Assembly (NCBI GenBank): GCA_032117595.1
Contig: JAULYZ010000011.1
Coordinates: 14,516-78,515, forward strand
DNA length: 64,000 bases
Direction: 5' to 3'
Source: WLJO01 sp032117595
GTDB taxonomy: Bacteria; Actinomycetota; Acidimicrobiia; Acidimicrobiales; Ilumatobacteraceae
Under the pieces are notes generated by a model. The model saw only the letters and a list, made by a program, of their open reading frames with translations, made no database searches and was not told the DNA's origin. How positions within the stretch are numbered: position 1 is the first letter of the stretch; each line of letters begins with the position of its first letter. The translations under genes and the position numbers were made by a program. Positions 1 to 7,842 of this stretch are shown one piece after another.

Positions 1-65
1 ATGCGATGGCGCGATTCGCCGTACTCAGCGCCGTACTCCTCCGGTGTCAGGTCAGCGTTGGGCAT
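1..65 (-). CDS. partial CDS, 5' end only, unknown function
   Basis: Only the first 21 codons lie in the window; the gene runs off the left edge on the minus strand. The readable N-terminus is MPNADLTPEEYGAEYG, acidic and without a signal peptide or membrane segment. The ATG (complement of 63-65) sits 4 nt after the stop codon of the preceding minus-strand gene, so the two are probably co-transcribed. The product cannot be identified from this fragment. Confidence 0.6.
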   Translation of the reverse strand, partial: MPNADLTPEEYGAEYGESRHR

Positions 66-69
66 CGGT

Positions 70-600
70 TCAACCCCCTGTGGTGGTAGGCGGTGAGAGT
101 TGGGAAGCAAGCTCGACGAGGTAACTGCCCGGCCGTTCGGGGAACGCCACGATGCACACGTACTCGCGCTTCTTGGCGGGATCGCCGTTGTTGGTGAGCA
201 GCAGCAGCGTGTTCCCCGACTCGTCGAGCGCATCGAGGAATCGGTCGTAGAAGGCAGCTTGATCGGTGGTGGCACCATCGGGTGTGCGTCGGCAGTTCTC
301 CTCCGGGGTCGGCTGGTCGGCTCCCGGATTCCCCGGGTAGTCGAAGCGGGCGTACACCTCGGCGTTGTGCGTCGAGTCGCAGTCTCGCTTGCGGAGCGTC
401 GAGTGAACGCTGCCCGACTGCGGTAGCGGTTCGGTCAGGACGATGCACTCGCCGCCTTTCGCCTTCGAGATCTTGAGCTTGGTGTCCTGCGATGCGAAGT
501 ACGCGAACCAGACGAGCCAGCCAACGACCGCAAGGGGAACCGTGACGGCGAGGGTCTTGCGGACACCCCAGAGTTGCGGTTGGTTGGTGCCCTCGGCCAT
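70..600 (-). CDS. membrane-anchored hypothetical protein, septum-formation-like domain
   Basis: Predicted 176-residue protein. After a short cytoplasmic N-terminus there is one hydrophobic segment at about residues 15-35, then an extracytoplasmic domain with four spaced cysteines in patterns such as GGECI, KRDCD, ENC and VCIV. This resembles the small actinobacterial 'septum formation' domain (Pfam PF13845), an inference from cysteine spacing only. I chose the ATG at 600 rather than the upstream in-frame start at 609 because a TACCTT box lies 7 nt before it, suggesting a leaderless transcript. It overlaps nothing and leads the operon containing the partial gene at the left edge. Confidence 0.7.
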   Translation of the reverse strand: MAEGTNQPQLWGVRKTLAVTVPLAVVGWLVWFAYFASQDTKLKISKAKGGECIVLTEPLPQSGSVHSTLRKRDCDSTHNAEVYARFDYPGNPGADQPTPEENCRRTPDGATTDQAAFYDRFLDALDESGNTLLLLTNNGDPAKKREYVCIVAFPERPGSYLVELASQLSPPTTTGG

Positions 601-613
601 GCGCAGCAAGGTA
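601..613 (-). promoter_or_regulatory. leaderless -10 box for 70-600
   Basis: On the minus strand TACCTT (608-613) is followed by 7 nt and then ATG. The spacing puts the transcription start at or next to the start codon. Confidence 0.5.
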
Positions 614-707
614 GTCGCAGCGGCTCGCTCCCCAGCGGTCGGCCCCGTCTGCGCCGTCCCGGCGTGCGAGCCCTAAGGTTGGGCGTCCACGTCTCCGAGG
701 GGGAAAC

Positions 708-1685
708 ATGAGCGATACGCGTGACGGTGCCACCACGACCACCGACCAGGTGCTCGAGGGCCTCGATCTGACGGGTCTGCGGGTGGTCATCACCGGCGCC
801 GCGACCGGACTCGGTCTCGAGAGCGCCCGGGCACTCACTGCGCACGGCGCAACGGTCGTGGCGCTCGCACGGAGTGCAGCGCGGGCGGAGGAGGGAGTTG
901 ACAAGGTACGAGCCCTTGTCCCGGGTGCGTCGATCACGCCGGGGGTGGTCGATCTCGGTGACTGCGCAAGCATCCGGCGCTTCGCCGAGTCATTCCTCGC
1001 GGAGCACGAGGCGATCGATGTGCTCATGAACAACGCAGGCGTGATGGCGTGCCCGCTCGGGCGGACCGCCGACGGCTTCGAGACCCAGTTCGGCACCAAT
1101 CACCTTGGTCACTTCCTGCTGACGGCCCTGCTGATGCCGGCGGTACTGCGGGGGAACGCCCCGCGCGTCGTGACACTCACCTCTGCGGGCCACTCGCGCA
1201 GTGACGTGGACCTCGATGACCCGAACTTCGAGCGCAGCGAGTACCAGCCATGGGTTGCCTACGGTCGGTCGAAGACGGCGAACGCGTTGTTCGCCAGGGA
1301 ACTGGCCACGCGCGCCGGAGCCCGCGGTGTGCTCTCGCTGTCGGTGCACCCGGGAGGGATCATCACCGAGCTCGGCCGTCACCTCAACGACGAACTGCTC
1401 GCCGACATGGCCCGCTTCGCCAAGGAGCGAGCGGCAAAGGCCGGCGTTCAGAGCGGCGGCATGAAGCTGAAGTCGGTGGAGGCGGGAACTGCCACGCAGG
1501 TCTGGGCATGCGTCGCCCCCGAGCTCACTGCACACAATGGGGCGTACCTCGCCGATTGCGGGGTGGGAGTCCTCAACGGGGATCCGGGTCGCAACGGCTT
1601 CCTGCCGTACCTGCTCGACGACGCGAAGGCAGCAGCGCTCTGGGAACTCAGCGAGCGACTCGTCGGTACCCGCTTCAGCGTCTGA
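708..1685 (+). CDS. short-chain dehydrogenase/reductase (retinol-dehydrogenase-like)
   Basis: NAD(P)-dependent oxidoreductase of 325 residues with a Rossmann fold. Visible motifs are TGAATGLG (29-36), NNAG (108-111), catalytic Ser in TSAG (157-160) and YGRSK (185-189). The length and the extended C-terminal part fit the retinol dehydrogenase/WWOX-like branch of SDRs. Substrate unknown. The start has a good ribosome site (gaggggga) and a TAAGGT box at 674-679, so this gene has a conventional leader. The next gene is a luciferase-like monooxygenase 91 nt downstream on the same strand with its own TACGCT box. Confidence 0.9.
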   Translation: MSDTRDGATTTTDQVLEGLDLTGLRVVITGAATGLGLESARALTAHGATVVALARSAARAEEGVDKVRALVPGASITPGVVDLGDCASIRRFAESFLAEHEAIDVLMNNAGVMACPLGRTADGFETQFGTNHLGHFLLTALLMPAVLRGNAPRVVTLTSAGHSRSDVDLDDPNFERSEYQPWVAYGRSKTANALFARELATRAGARGVLSLSVHPGGIITELGRHLNDELLADMARFAKERAAKAGVQSGGMKLKSVEAGTATQVWACVAPELTAHNGAYLADCGVGVLNGDPGRNGFLPYLLDDAKAAALWELSERLVGTRFSV

Positions 1686-1776
1686 GCGGGTCGACCTTCG
1701 GCATCCCGGCGTCCGTGTCCCGGCCGAGCCCGGGACTACGCTGCGAACTGTTCGTTGCAGCCTTGGGGGGTTGGGG

Positions 1777-2988
1777 ATGAAGTTCGGGATCTTCTACGAG
1801 TTGCAGTTGCCGCGCCCGTGGACCGTCGACGACGAGTACGAGCTGTTCAACAACGCGCTCGACCAGATCGAGCTCGCTGATCGACTCGGCTACGACTACG
1901 CATGGGAGGTCGAGCACCACTTCCTCGAGGAGTACAGCCACTCCTCGGCTCCGGAGGTGTTCCTCGGTGCAGCCAGTCAACGAACCAAGAACATCCGACT
2001 CGGCCACGGCATCATCCAGCTGCCCACCAACCACCCTGCGCGCGTCGCCGAACGGGTCAGCACCCTCGACCTGATCAGTCGGGGTCGCGTGGAACTCGGT
2101 GTGGGGGAGGGCAGCACGGTCACCGAACTCCACCCCTTCGACCGGCGTTTCCGTGAGAAGCGCGAGGTGTGGGAGGACGCCATGCGCTGTCTCATGCCGA
2201 TGTTCACCCAGGAATCAGTCGAGTACGAGGGGCCGTACTACCGGTTCCCGGCGCGCAACGTTCTCCCGAAGCCTTACCAGAAGCCGCACCCGCCGCTGTG
2301 GGTGGCGTGCAGCCAACTCGACACCATCCAGATGGCGGGTGTGCGTGGTCTGGGCGCACTCGGCTTCCAGTTCGTGTCGAGCGAGGCAGCGCGTGCGTGG
2401 GTCAACGCCTACTACAACTCGATCGTCTACCGCCTCGACCGGCTCGCCGAGTACCAGACCAATCCGAACATTGCGCTCGTGTCGATGTTCATGTGCGCCG
2501 AGACCGACGAGGAGGCACAGCGTCGTGCCGAGGGCGCCACGTTCTTCCAGTTCGCACTGCGGTACTACAACACCCACGGACCCATCCAGCCCGGCACGGT
2601 CAGCCTGTGGGACGAGTTCCAGAAGTGGCGCGTCACTGATGCGGGCCGCAAGGCCGCCTCGGGTGGACTCGTTGGTTCGCCGGCGACGATCCGTGAGCGG
2701 CTGCGTCGCTTCGCCCAGTCGAATGTCGATCAGATCATCCTGCTCAACCAAGCAGGCCGGAACCGTCACGAGCACATCTGTGAATCGCTCGAGCTGTTCG
2801 CCGCCGAGGTGATGCCCGAGTTCCATGCCATGGAGCCCGATCATCAGGAGTGGAAGCGCAAGGTGCTCGACGGCGACATCAAGCTCGAGGACATCGACAC
2901 CGACCCGTACAACATGGTGAGCCTTCAGTCCCCGAAGTGGAAAGAGGCTGCCGCTCAGGGCAAGGTGCTGGCCGACCAGCAGGTCTGA
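1777..2988 (+). CDS. LLM-class flavin-dependent oxidoreductase
   Basis: Predicted 403-residue bacterial-luciferase-like monooxygenase (TIM barrel, FMN or F420 as cofactor). The N-terminus MKFGIFYELQLP and the segments GHGIIQLPTNHPARVAE and DLISRGRVELGVG are typical of the family. The ORF continues 80 codons upstream without stops. The ATG at 1777 is preferred because homology begins there and a G-rich ribosome site (ggggggttgggg) precedes it. A TACGCT box at 1737-1742 could give it a separate promoter from the SDR. Substrate unknown; in this window it is one of several catabolic-looking redox genes. Confidence 0.9.
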   Translation: MKFGIFYELQLPRPWTVDDEYELFNNALDQIELADRLGYDYAWEVEHHFLEEYSHSSAPEVFLGAASQRTKNIRLGHGIIQLPTNHPARVAERVSTLDLISRGRVELGVGEGSTVTELHPFDRRFREKREVWEDAMRCLMPMFTQESVEYEGPYYRFPARNVLPKPYQKPHPPLWVACSQLDTIQMAGVRGLGALGFQFVSSEAARAWVNAYYNSIVYRLDRLAEYQTNPNIALVSMFMCAETDEEAQRRAEGATFFQFALRYYNTHGPIQPGTVSLWDEFQKWRVTDAGRKAASGGLVGSPATIRERLRRFAQSNVDQIILLNQAGRNRHEHICESLELFAAEVMPEFHAMEPDHQEWKRKVLDGDIKLEDIDTDPYNMVSLQSPKWKEAAAQGKVLADQQV

Positions 2989-2999
2989 GTCAGTGCCGC

Positions 3000-3842
3000 T
3001 CAGCCGAGCGCCATGTTGTCGATGAGTCGAACCTCGCCGAACCATATTGCTGCCGCAATCACTGCGGGCCGGTCGAGGGTGTCGAGGCGCACGAGGCTCG
3101 CAGCGTCGAAGACCTCGATGTACTCGGGGCGTGCGAGCGGCTCGGACGAGGCGATCCTGCTCGCAATCTGCTCGAGCACGGCACCGCTGCGCTCGCCGGA
3201 GCGGTACGAATCGACAGCCGCCCGGAGGGCTCGCGGCACCACCGCTGCTGCCGTGCGCTGCTCCGGTGAGAGGCGACGATTGCGGCTCGACAGGGCGAGG
3301 TCATCGTGTTCCCGCACGGTGGGCACACCCACGATGTCGATGCCCATGTCGAGATCGACGGTCATTCGTCGGATGATCGCGAGCTGTTGGTAGTCCTTCT
3401 CGCCGAACAGTGCAACGTCTGGTTGCACGGCGTTGAAGAGTTTGGTGACCACGGTGGTGACGCCGCGGAAGTGGCCCGGGCGCATTGCTCCCTCCATCGG
3501 CCCGGCGAGCGAACCCGGCTCGACGTGGGTCTCGAAGTCCACGGGGTACATCGTGGCAGCGGTCGGTGCGTAGACCGCGTCAACACCCACCGATCGGCAC
3601 AGCGCGAGATCATCGTCCATCGGACGCGGGTAGCTATCGAAATCGTCGCGTCGGTTGAACTGCAGTGGGTTGACGAAGATCGACACTGCGACCGCGTCGG
3701 CATACGAACGCGCAGCCTGCATGAGATGCAGGTGGCCCTCGTGCAGGGCGCCCATCGTGGGAACGAACCCCACGCGACGTCCCGATGCTCGCCGGGCACG
3801 AGTCCACTGCTGCATCGCCGCAGGGGTCGTGAGGACGTCCAT
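3000..3842 (-). CDS. panC: pantoate--beta-alanine ligase (pantothenate synthetase)
   Basis: Condenses pantoate and beta-alanine with ATP to give pantothenate, the last step before coenzyme A synthesis. The 280-residue protein shows the nucleotide-binding motif PTMGALHEGH (28-37), the FVNPLQF and YPR segments, the GHFRGVTTVV loop, FGEKDYQQ and SSRNRRLSPEQR, all hallmark PanC sites. Length is normal. It follows panB by 40 nt on the same strand, forming a panB-panC operon. It ends 11 nt from the convergent monooxygenase gene, leaving almost no room for a terminator. Confidence 0.97.
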   Translation of the reverse strand: MDVLTTPAAMQQWTRARRASGRRVGFVPTMGALHEGHLHLMQAARSYADAVAVSIFVNPLQFNRRDDFDSYPRPMDDDLALCRSVGVDAVYAPTAATMYPVDFETHVEPGSLAGPMEGAMRPGHFRGVTTVVTKLFNAVQPDVALFGEKDYQQLAIIRRMTVDLDMGIDIVGVPTVREHDDLALSSRNRRLSPEQRTAAAVVPRALRAAVDSYRSGERSGAVLEQIASRIASSEPLARPEYIEVFDAASLVRLDTLDRPAVIAAAIWFGEVRLIDNMALG

Positions 3843-3882
3843 GTCGCAGGCGGTTCGCTCGAGGCTGTGGCCGGTGGTGCGC

Positions 3883-4710
3883 TCAGTGGAACGAGTGAGC
3901 GTCGTCGGGCCACGCCCCTGACTGGACCTCTGCGACGTAGGCCGCCGTGGCGTCGATCACCTGCTGACGGAGGTCGATGTACGCCTTGGCGAACTTGTAG
4001 CGGGTGGGACTGAGTCCGAGCACGTCGTGGAGCACCAGGACCTGACCGTCGCAGTCGGGTCCGGCGCCGATGCCGATGGTGGGGATGGAGACCTTGGCCG
4101 TGATCTCCTTCGCGAGGTCGCGAGGCACGCCCTCGATCACGAGCGCAAAGGCGCCGGCGCGCTCGACGGCGACGGCGTCCTCGAGCAAGCGGTCGCGCCC
4201 GCCCGCCTCGTAGCCAGCCTGTCGGCCCTGCACCTTGTGCCCACCCATGCGGTGGACGCTCTGGGGGGTGAGCCCGATGTGGCCCATCACCGGAATGTCG
4301 ATCCGGGAGATCGCGTCGATCGTCTCGGCCATGTGGGTGCCGCCCTCGAGCTTGACGCACTCCGCGCCGCGCTTCATGAGCACGATGGAGCTCTCGACTG
4401 CCTGCTGCGGGCTCACTTGGTACGAACCGAAGGGCAGGTCGCCGACGACCAGCGCCTTGGGCCGTGTGCGCGCCACGAGTTCCACGTGGTACGCCATTTC
4501 CTCGAGGCCGACGGGCAGGGTGTTGTCGACTCCCTGCACCACCATGCCCACCGAGTCGCCCACGAGAATCATGTCGATGCCCGCCTCGTCGACGAGTCGC
4601 GCAAAGGTGGCGTCGTACGCCGTGATCATCGACATCCGCTCTCCCGTGCCCTTGCGACGCAGGATCGAGGGAACGGTGACCTTCTGCCGGTTCTCGGGGG
4701 TCGGTGTCAT
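3883..4710 (-). CDS. panB: 3-methyl-2-oxobutanoate hydroxymethyltransferase
   Basis: Transfers a hydroxymethyl group from methylenetetrahydrofolate to alpha-ketoisovalerate, giving ketopantoate. The 275-residue TIM barrel shows MITAYDATFARLVDEAG, LVGDSVGMV (metal-binding Asp), GDLPFGSYQ, KLEGG and GHIGLTPQSVH, all strongly conserved PanB motifs. It is the first gene of panB-panC. A TAAGGT box (complement of 4752-4757) and a gagaggtg ribosome site indicate a conventional promoter with a leader of about 35 nt. Confidence 0.97.
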   Translation of the reverse strand: MTPTPENRQKVTVPSILRRKGTGERMSMITAYDATFARLVDEAGIDMILVGDSVGMVVQGVDNTLPVGLEEMAYHVELVARTRPKALVVGDLPFGSYQVSPQQAVESSIVLMKRGAECVKLEGGTHMAETIDAISRIDIPVMGHIGLTPQSVHRMGGHKVQGRQAGYEAGGRDRLLEDAVAVERAGAFALVIEGVPRDLAKEITAKVSIPTIGIGAGPDCDGQVLVLHDVLGLSPTRYKFAKAYIDLRQQVIDATAAYVAEVQSGAWPDDAHSFH

Positions 4711-4807
4711 GGGATGCCGTCACCTCTCGGGCTCGGGGGGAACCTCAGTCAACCTTACGGCGGGCCCCACCGGGCAGCGCAAGGGGGATACGTCGGTGAT
4801 TCTGGCC

Positions 4808-5866
4808 TCAACCTGCGTCGAACGCGCTCGGGCAGAGGTCCCGGTACGCCGGGAAGCGCCGGGTGCCCCGGGCACTGAGCAGGGCATCGACGCATGCCGC
4901 AGCCACCACGTCGGCACCGGCGGCAAGGAGGCGGTTGATCTGGGCGTGCCGGCTCGACGGGTCGTTGAGCGGGAGTGTTCCCGAAGCAGGAGTCGCGGTG
5001 GGTGCTCCGCTGGACGCAGTCGACAGGGCAAAGACAGTGTCTCCGTCGACGAGCAGATGGCTCGGGTTCACTGCCCGAGCAATGCCGTCCTGGGCCACCT
5101 GGGCGAGCTTGGTGCACTCGGACTTGGTGAGTGCTCGGTCGGTGGCGATCACGCCGATCGTGGTGTTGAGCAGCGGTGTGAGTCCCGGACGCGTCGAGAG
5201 GAACTCGGCGACCCGCCGGCGGTCCTCCCGGTCGGGGCGCTTGAGGCGCGGGCTGGCGAACCACGGCATGGCGGTGCGCGCGTCGATGAGCGAGCCCGCA
5301 GCGTTCACCACCATGAGCGCGGCGATGCGGGTGCCGTCGTCGAGGACTGCGGCAGCGTTGCCGAGTCCGCCCTTCATCCCGCCTGCAACGGCTCCCGTCC
5401 CTGCGCCGATTGCTCCCGAGCGCACGGGGCGTCGGGTGGCGCTCGCCGTTGCCTGGTAGCCGAACTCGGCCGTGGGATGGTTTGCAAACGTGCCACCCCG
5501 TCCGAGATCGAAGATGATTGCTGCGGGGACGATGGGCACGACTTCATGTGGGACGTTCGAGATCGGGAGCCCGACACCGAGCTCGGCGCAGCGGCGCATC
5601 ACACCGTCAGCAGATGCCAGTCCGTAGGCGCTGCCGCCGCTCAGGCAGATTGCGTGCACCCGTTCCACGAGGTTCTCGGGTCGGAGCAGGTCGGTTTCGC
5701 GTGTGCCGGGGCCACCGCCTCGCACATCGACACCCGCTGTGGCACCCAATGGGGTGAAGACCACGCTGGTGCCGGTGAGCCAACCGCCACCGATGCGTTG
5801 GAAATGCCCGACGCGAATTCCATCGAGTCCGGTGATGGTGGCGTTCACGACGAGATGCTTGCACAC
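4808..5866 (-). CDS. P1-family peptidase homologue (DmpA/aminopeptidase-like)
   Basis: About 352 residues with N-terminal GLDGIRVGH, GTSVV and the segment RVHAICLSGGSAYGL typical of the P1 (DmpA, N-terminal nucleophile) family. Members normally self-cleave before a Ser or Thr in a GG(L/I)G(S/T)A motif. Here the site reads KGGLGNAAAV, with Asn170 (codon complement of 5357-5359) where the nucleophile is expected, so cleavage and activity are in doubt. Start uncertain: GTG at 5866, or GTG at 5848 just before NATITGLDG. It diverges from the DinB-family gene at 5914. Confidence 0.85.
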   Translation of the reverse strand: MCKHLVVNATITGLDGIRVGHFQRIGGGWLTGTSVVFTPLGATAGVDVRGGGPGTRETDLLRPENLVERVHAICLSGGSAYGLASADGVMRRCAELGVGLPISNVPHEVVPIVPAAIIFDLGRGGTFANHPTAEFGYQATASATRRPVRSGAIGAGTGAVAGGMKGGLGNAAAVLDDGTRIAALMVVNAAGSLIDARTAMPWFASPRLKRPDREDRRRVAEFLSTRPGLTPLLNTTIGVIATDRALTKSECTKLAQVAQDGIARAVNPSHLLVDGDTVFALSTASSGAPTATPASGTLPLNDPSSRHAQINRLLAAGADVVAAACVDALLSARGTRRFPAYRDLCPSAFDAG

Positions 5867-5900
5867 GCGTCGAACCCGGCACGCAGTCAGCGGTGCCGCC

Positions 5901-5913
5901 TATGGTGGGCGCT
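5901..5913 (+). promoter_or_regulatory. leaderless -10 box for 5914-6453
   Basis: TATGGT (5901-5906), then 7 nt, then ATG. It decides the start at 5914 over upstream GTG 5893 and ATG 5902. Confidence 0.5.
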
Positions 5914-6453
5914 ATGAGTCTCCATCACCGCCTGTTCACCAAGGCCATCTACGGGTTCGACCACGTCATGAGAGGTGTTGCCGACTCGACGTGGGACAAC
6001 CCCTCGCCGTGCGAGGGCTGGACCGCTCGAGACGTCGTGCTGCACGCATCAGGCGTCCTCCGGTATGTGGAGAGCCTCGCTCGCGGCGCCGACGTGGTGG
6101 CACCGGGGGACGAACCGCGCGCCGCATGGGCGGGGGCCCGAGACGCGGTGCTCGAGGCGCTCGACCGACCGGGGGCGCTCCAGAGCGTGGTGAACTCGCC
6201 GTTCGGGGAGATGCCGCTCGACACCCTCGTGGGCATCTTGGTGACCGACACTCTGACTCACTCGTGGGATCTCGCCCGCGCCGTCGGGGGCGACGAGCGA
6301 CTGGCTCCCGAACTGGTCTCGGCAGCGTTCGAGCGGGTTCGACCGCTCGACGAGGGTCTGCGTGCGCCGGGAAGGTTCGACGCAAAGATTGCGGCGGCAG
6401 CGACCGACGACGAGCAGACGGCGTTCCTGAAGTTCTTGGGTCGTCGGGTCTAG
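5914..6453 (+). CDS. TIGR03086-type DinB-superfamily protein (maleylpyruvate isomerase-like)
   Basis: A 179-residue four-helix-bundle protein of the mycothiol-dependent maleylpyruvate isomerase/DinB superfamily common in Actinobacteria. Supporting segments are NPSPCEGWTARDVVLHASG near the N-terminus, with a probable metal-ligand His, and DTLTHSWDLARAVGG, with the second His, followed by a short C-terminal helix. Members are metal-binding thiol-dependent enzymes or of unknown activity; the substrate here cannot be read. The gene ends in front of a tandem repeat array and faces the convergent nitroreductase. Confidence 0.82.
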   Translation: MSLHHRLFTKAIYGFDHVMRGVADSTWDNPSPCEGWTARDVVLHASGVLRYVESLARGADVVAPGDEPRAAWAGARDAVLEALDRPGALQSVVNSPFGEMPLDTLVGILVTDTLTHSWDLARAVGGDERLAPELVSAAFERVRPLDEGLRAPGRFDAKIAAAATDDEQTAFLKFLGRRV

Positions 6454-6490
6454 CCGTCAGCGCGTCCCGTGATGGCCGGTGCCGGCCCGC

Positions 6491-6576
6491 GTCGGGTGAG
6501 TCGTCGTCGGGTGAGCCCTCGTCGGGTGAGCCCTCGTCGGGTGAGTCCGGCGTCGGGTGAGTCGTCGTCGGGTGCG
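6491..6576. repeat. 15-bp tandem repeat between convergent genes
   Basis: Six copies of GTCGGGTGAG-like units begin at 6491, 6506, 6521, 6536, 6552 and 6567, that is at 15-nt spacing with one 16-nt step. The array fills most of the 142-bp gap between the DinB-family gene and the nitroreductase. Open frames across it on both strands are low-complexity by-products of the repeat and are not annotated as genes. Confidence 0.85.
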
Positions 6577-6595
6577 GTGCGGCCCGCGGCGAGGG

Positions 6596-7255
6596 TCAGT
6601 AGGTGAACAGCGGATCCGAAACCCGCCACGTGACCGGCCGACCCCACTGCTCCTGGAACGTCACCTCGTGCGCAGGCTGTCGCTGGGCCACCCCCCAGCG
6701 ACCGGTCGGGTAGCCCATCGAGAGCATCGCGAAGGGTTCCCACACGCCGTCGTCGGTGGTGCCGAGGATCTCGAGCATGTCGGCGCGGTAATACTTGAAG
6801 AGCAGCGTGGTGAGTGCAGTGCCGATTCCCTCGGCGCGGGCCGCGAGCTGGATGCTCCAGAGCGCCGGGTAGATGCTGCTCTCGCCATTCGGCTTTCCGA
6901 ACGCGAAGAGGAGCGTCGGTACTGACGCAAGGTTGTCGGCGAGCCAGGTCGCCGAGCGGTGGGTCTTCTTCGCCTGGATCACCTCGGGATCATTCGGGTC
7001 CCCGTTCTCGATGAGATCCATCACGGCCTTGTACTGCGTGCGATTGAGCTCGGCGAGACCGACGCTGTACAGCGCCTGGACCCGCTGCTTGATGGCAGGG
7101 TCCGTCACGAGGAGGAAGCGCCAGCGCTGGGTGTTCCCGCCCGAGGGTGCGCGCACTGCTGCGTCCATGATGCGGGCGATCACGTCGTCGGGGATGGGGT
7201 CGGGCTTGACCCGTCGCATCGCTCGGGTGGTGTACAGGGCCTCGGAGATGTCCAT
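6596..7255 (-). CDS. nitroreductase family protein
   Basis: FMN-dependent NAD(P)H oxidoreductase of 219 residues. The N-terminal MDISEALYTTRAMRRVKPDP and RAPSGGNTQRWRFLLVTD carry the Arg and Ser/Asn FMN contacts of the family, and MLSMGYPTGRWG is the usual C-terminal nucleotide contact. A 31-codon upstream extension in frame is low-complexity and was excluded; the ATG at 7255 starts the conserved domain. It is the last gene of a minus-strand operon after SnoaL, ThuA, esterase and enoyl-CoA hydratase genes, suggesting reduction of an intermediate in the same pathway. Confidence 0.9.
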   Translation of the reverse strand: MDISEALYTTRAMRRVKPDPIPDDVIARIMDAAVRAPSGGNTQRWRFLLVTDPAIKQRVQALYSVGLAELNRTQYKAVMDLIENGDPNDPEVIQAKKTHRSATWLADNLASVPTLLFAFGKPNGESSIYPALWSIQLAARAEGIGTALTTLLFKYYRADMLEILGTTDDGVWEPFAMLSMGYPTGRWGVAQRQPAHEVTFQEQWGRPVTWRVSDPLFTY

Positions 7256-7293
7256 CTCAATCCGTTTCGGGTGTGTGTTGGGGGTGGTGGGGA

Positions 7294-7806
7294 TCAGCGC
7301 TTGCGGTCGCGGGCGAGTTGGAAGATCGAGCGGTCTCCGGTCTGCCATGTGACCGTGAGACGACAGTTCGCGATGCGCCAGCGCTCTGCGTCGCGGACGA
7401 GTTGGTTGGTGTAGTACCCGCCGAGGGTGCAGAAGTTGACGTCGCCCCCGCGCCCGAACGCCTCCATTGTCTCGGGGGTGAAGAAGTGCTGCGCATGCAT
7501 GTAGCTCACGCAGGTGGCCCGAGCGCTGCGCGGTGTGCCGTCAACGAAGGTGACGACATGGTTCGTGGAGATGTGCTGTGTGCAGTCGAAGTTGCCGTTC
7601 ACGCTACGCACCCCCGCAACCCACTGGTCAGCGGGGAGGTCGACTCCCGGGGTGCCGTTCCACGACGAGAAGTCGTAGTGGCAGGTGTCGGTGAAACAGG
7701 CCCGGTACAGGTCCCAGTCGTGCATGTCGATGCCGGTCGCGTACTGGATGACGGTGTCCACAACACCTTGACGCTCCAGCAGGAACTCGAGTTGTGTGCT
7801 GTCCAT
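7294..7806 (-). CDS. SnoaL-like / NTF2-family protein
   Basis: A 170-residue cone-shaped alpha+beta fold protein. LERQGVVDTVIQYATGIDMHDWDLYRACF is represented by its core YATGIDMHDWDLYRACF, the typical start of the SnoaL_4/NTF2-like domain, and the C-terminal RWRIANCRLTVTWQTGD is also typical. Related proteins act as small hydratases, isomerases or dehydratases, or as ligand-binding subunits. It lies between ThuA and nitroreductase in the minus-strand operon. Substrate unknown. Confidence 0.87.
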   Translation of the reverse strand: MDSTQLEFLLERQGVVDTVIQYATGIDMHDWDLYRACFTDTCHYDFSSWNGTPGVDLPADQWVAGVRSVNGNFDCTQHISTNHVVTFVDGTPRSARATCVSYMHAQHFFTPETMEAFGRGGDVNFCTLGGYYTNQLVRDAERWRIANCRLTVTWQTGDRSIFQLARDRKR

Positions 7807-7842
7807 CGTTGTCTCGTTTCGGTGTCGGGGAATCGGGCCTGG

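Noticed and set aside
47..1099. A 350-codon minus-strand open frame opposite the first SDR gene.
   Set aside because: No recognisable motifs, Arg/Pro/Ser-rich composition typical of a shadow frame; the plus-strand SDR has clear motifs.
2215..3045. A 276-codon minus-strand frame opposite the luciferase-like gene.
   Set aside because: Shadow of a conserved plus-strand gene and overlaps the start of the panC 3' end.
6450..6743. Low-complexity protein with LTRRG repeats across the 15-bp array.
   Set aside because: Product of the DNA repeat; overlaps the nitroreductase gene on the same strand in another frame.
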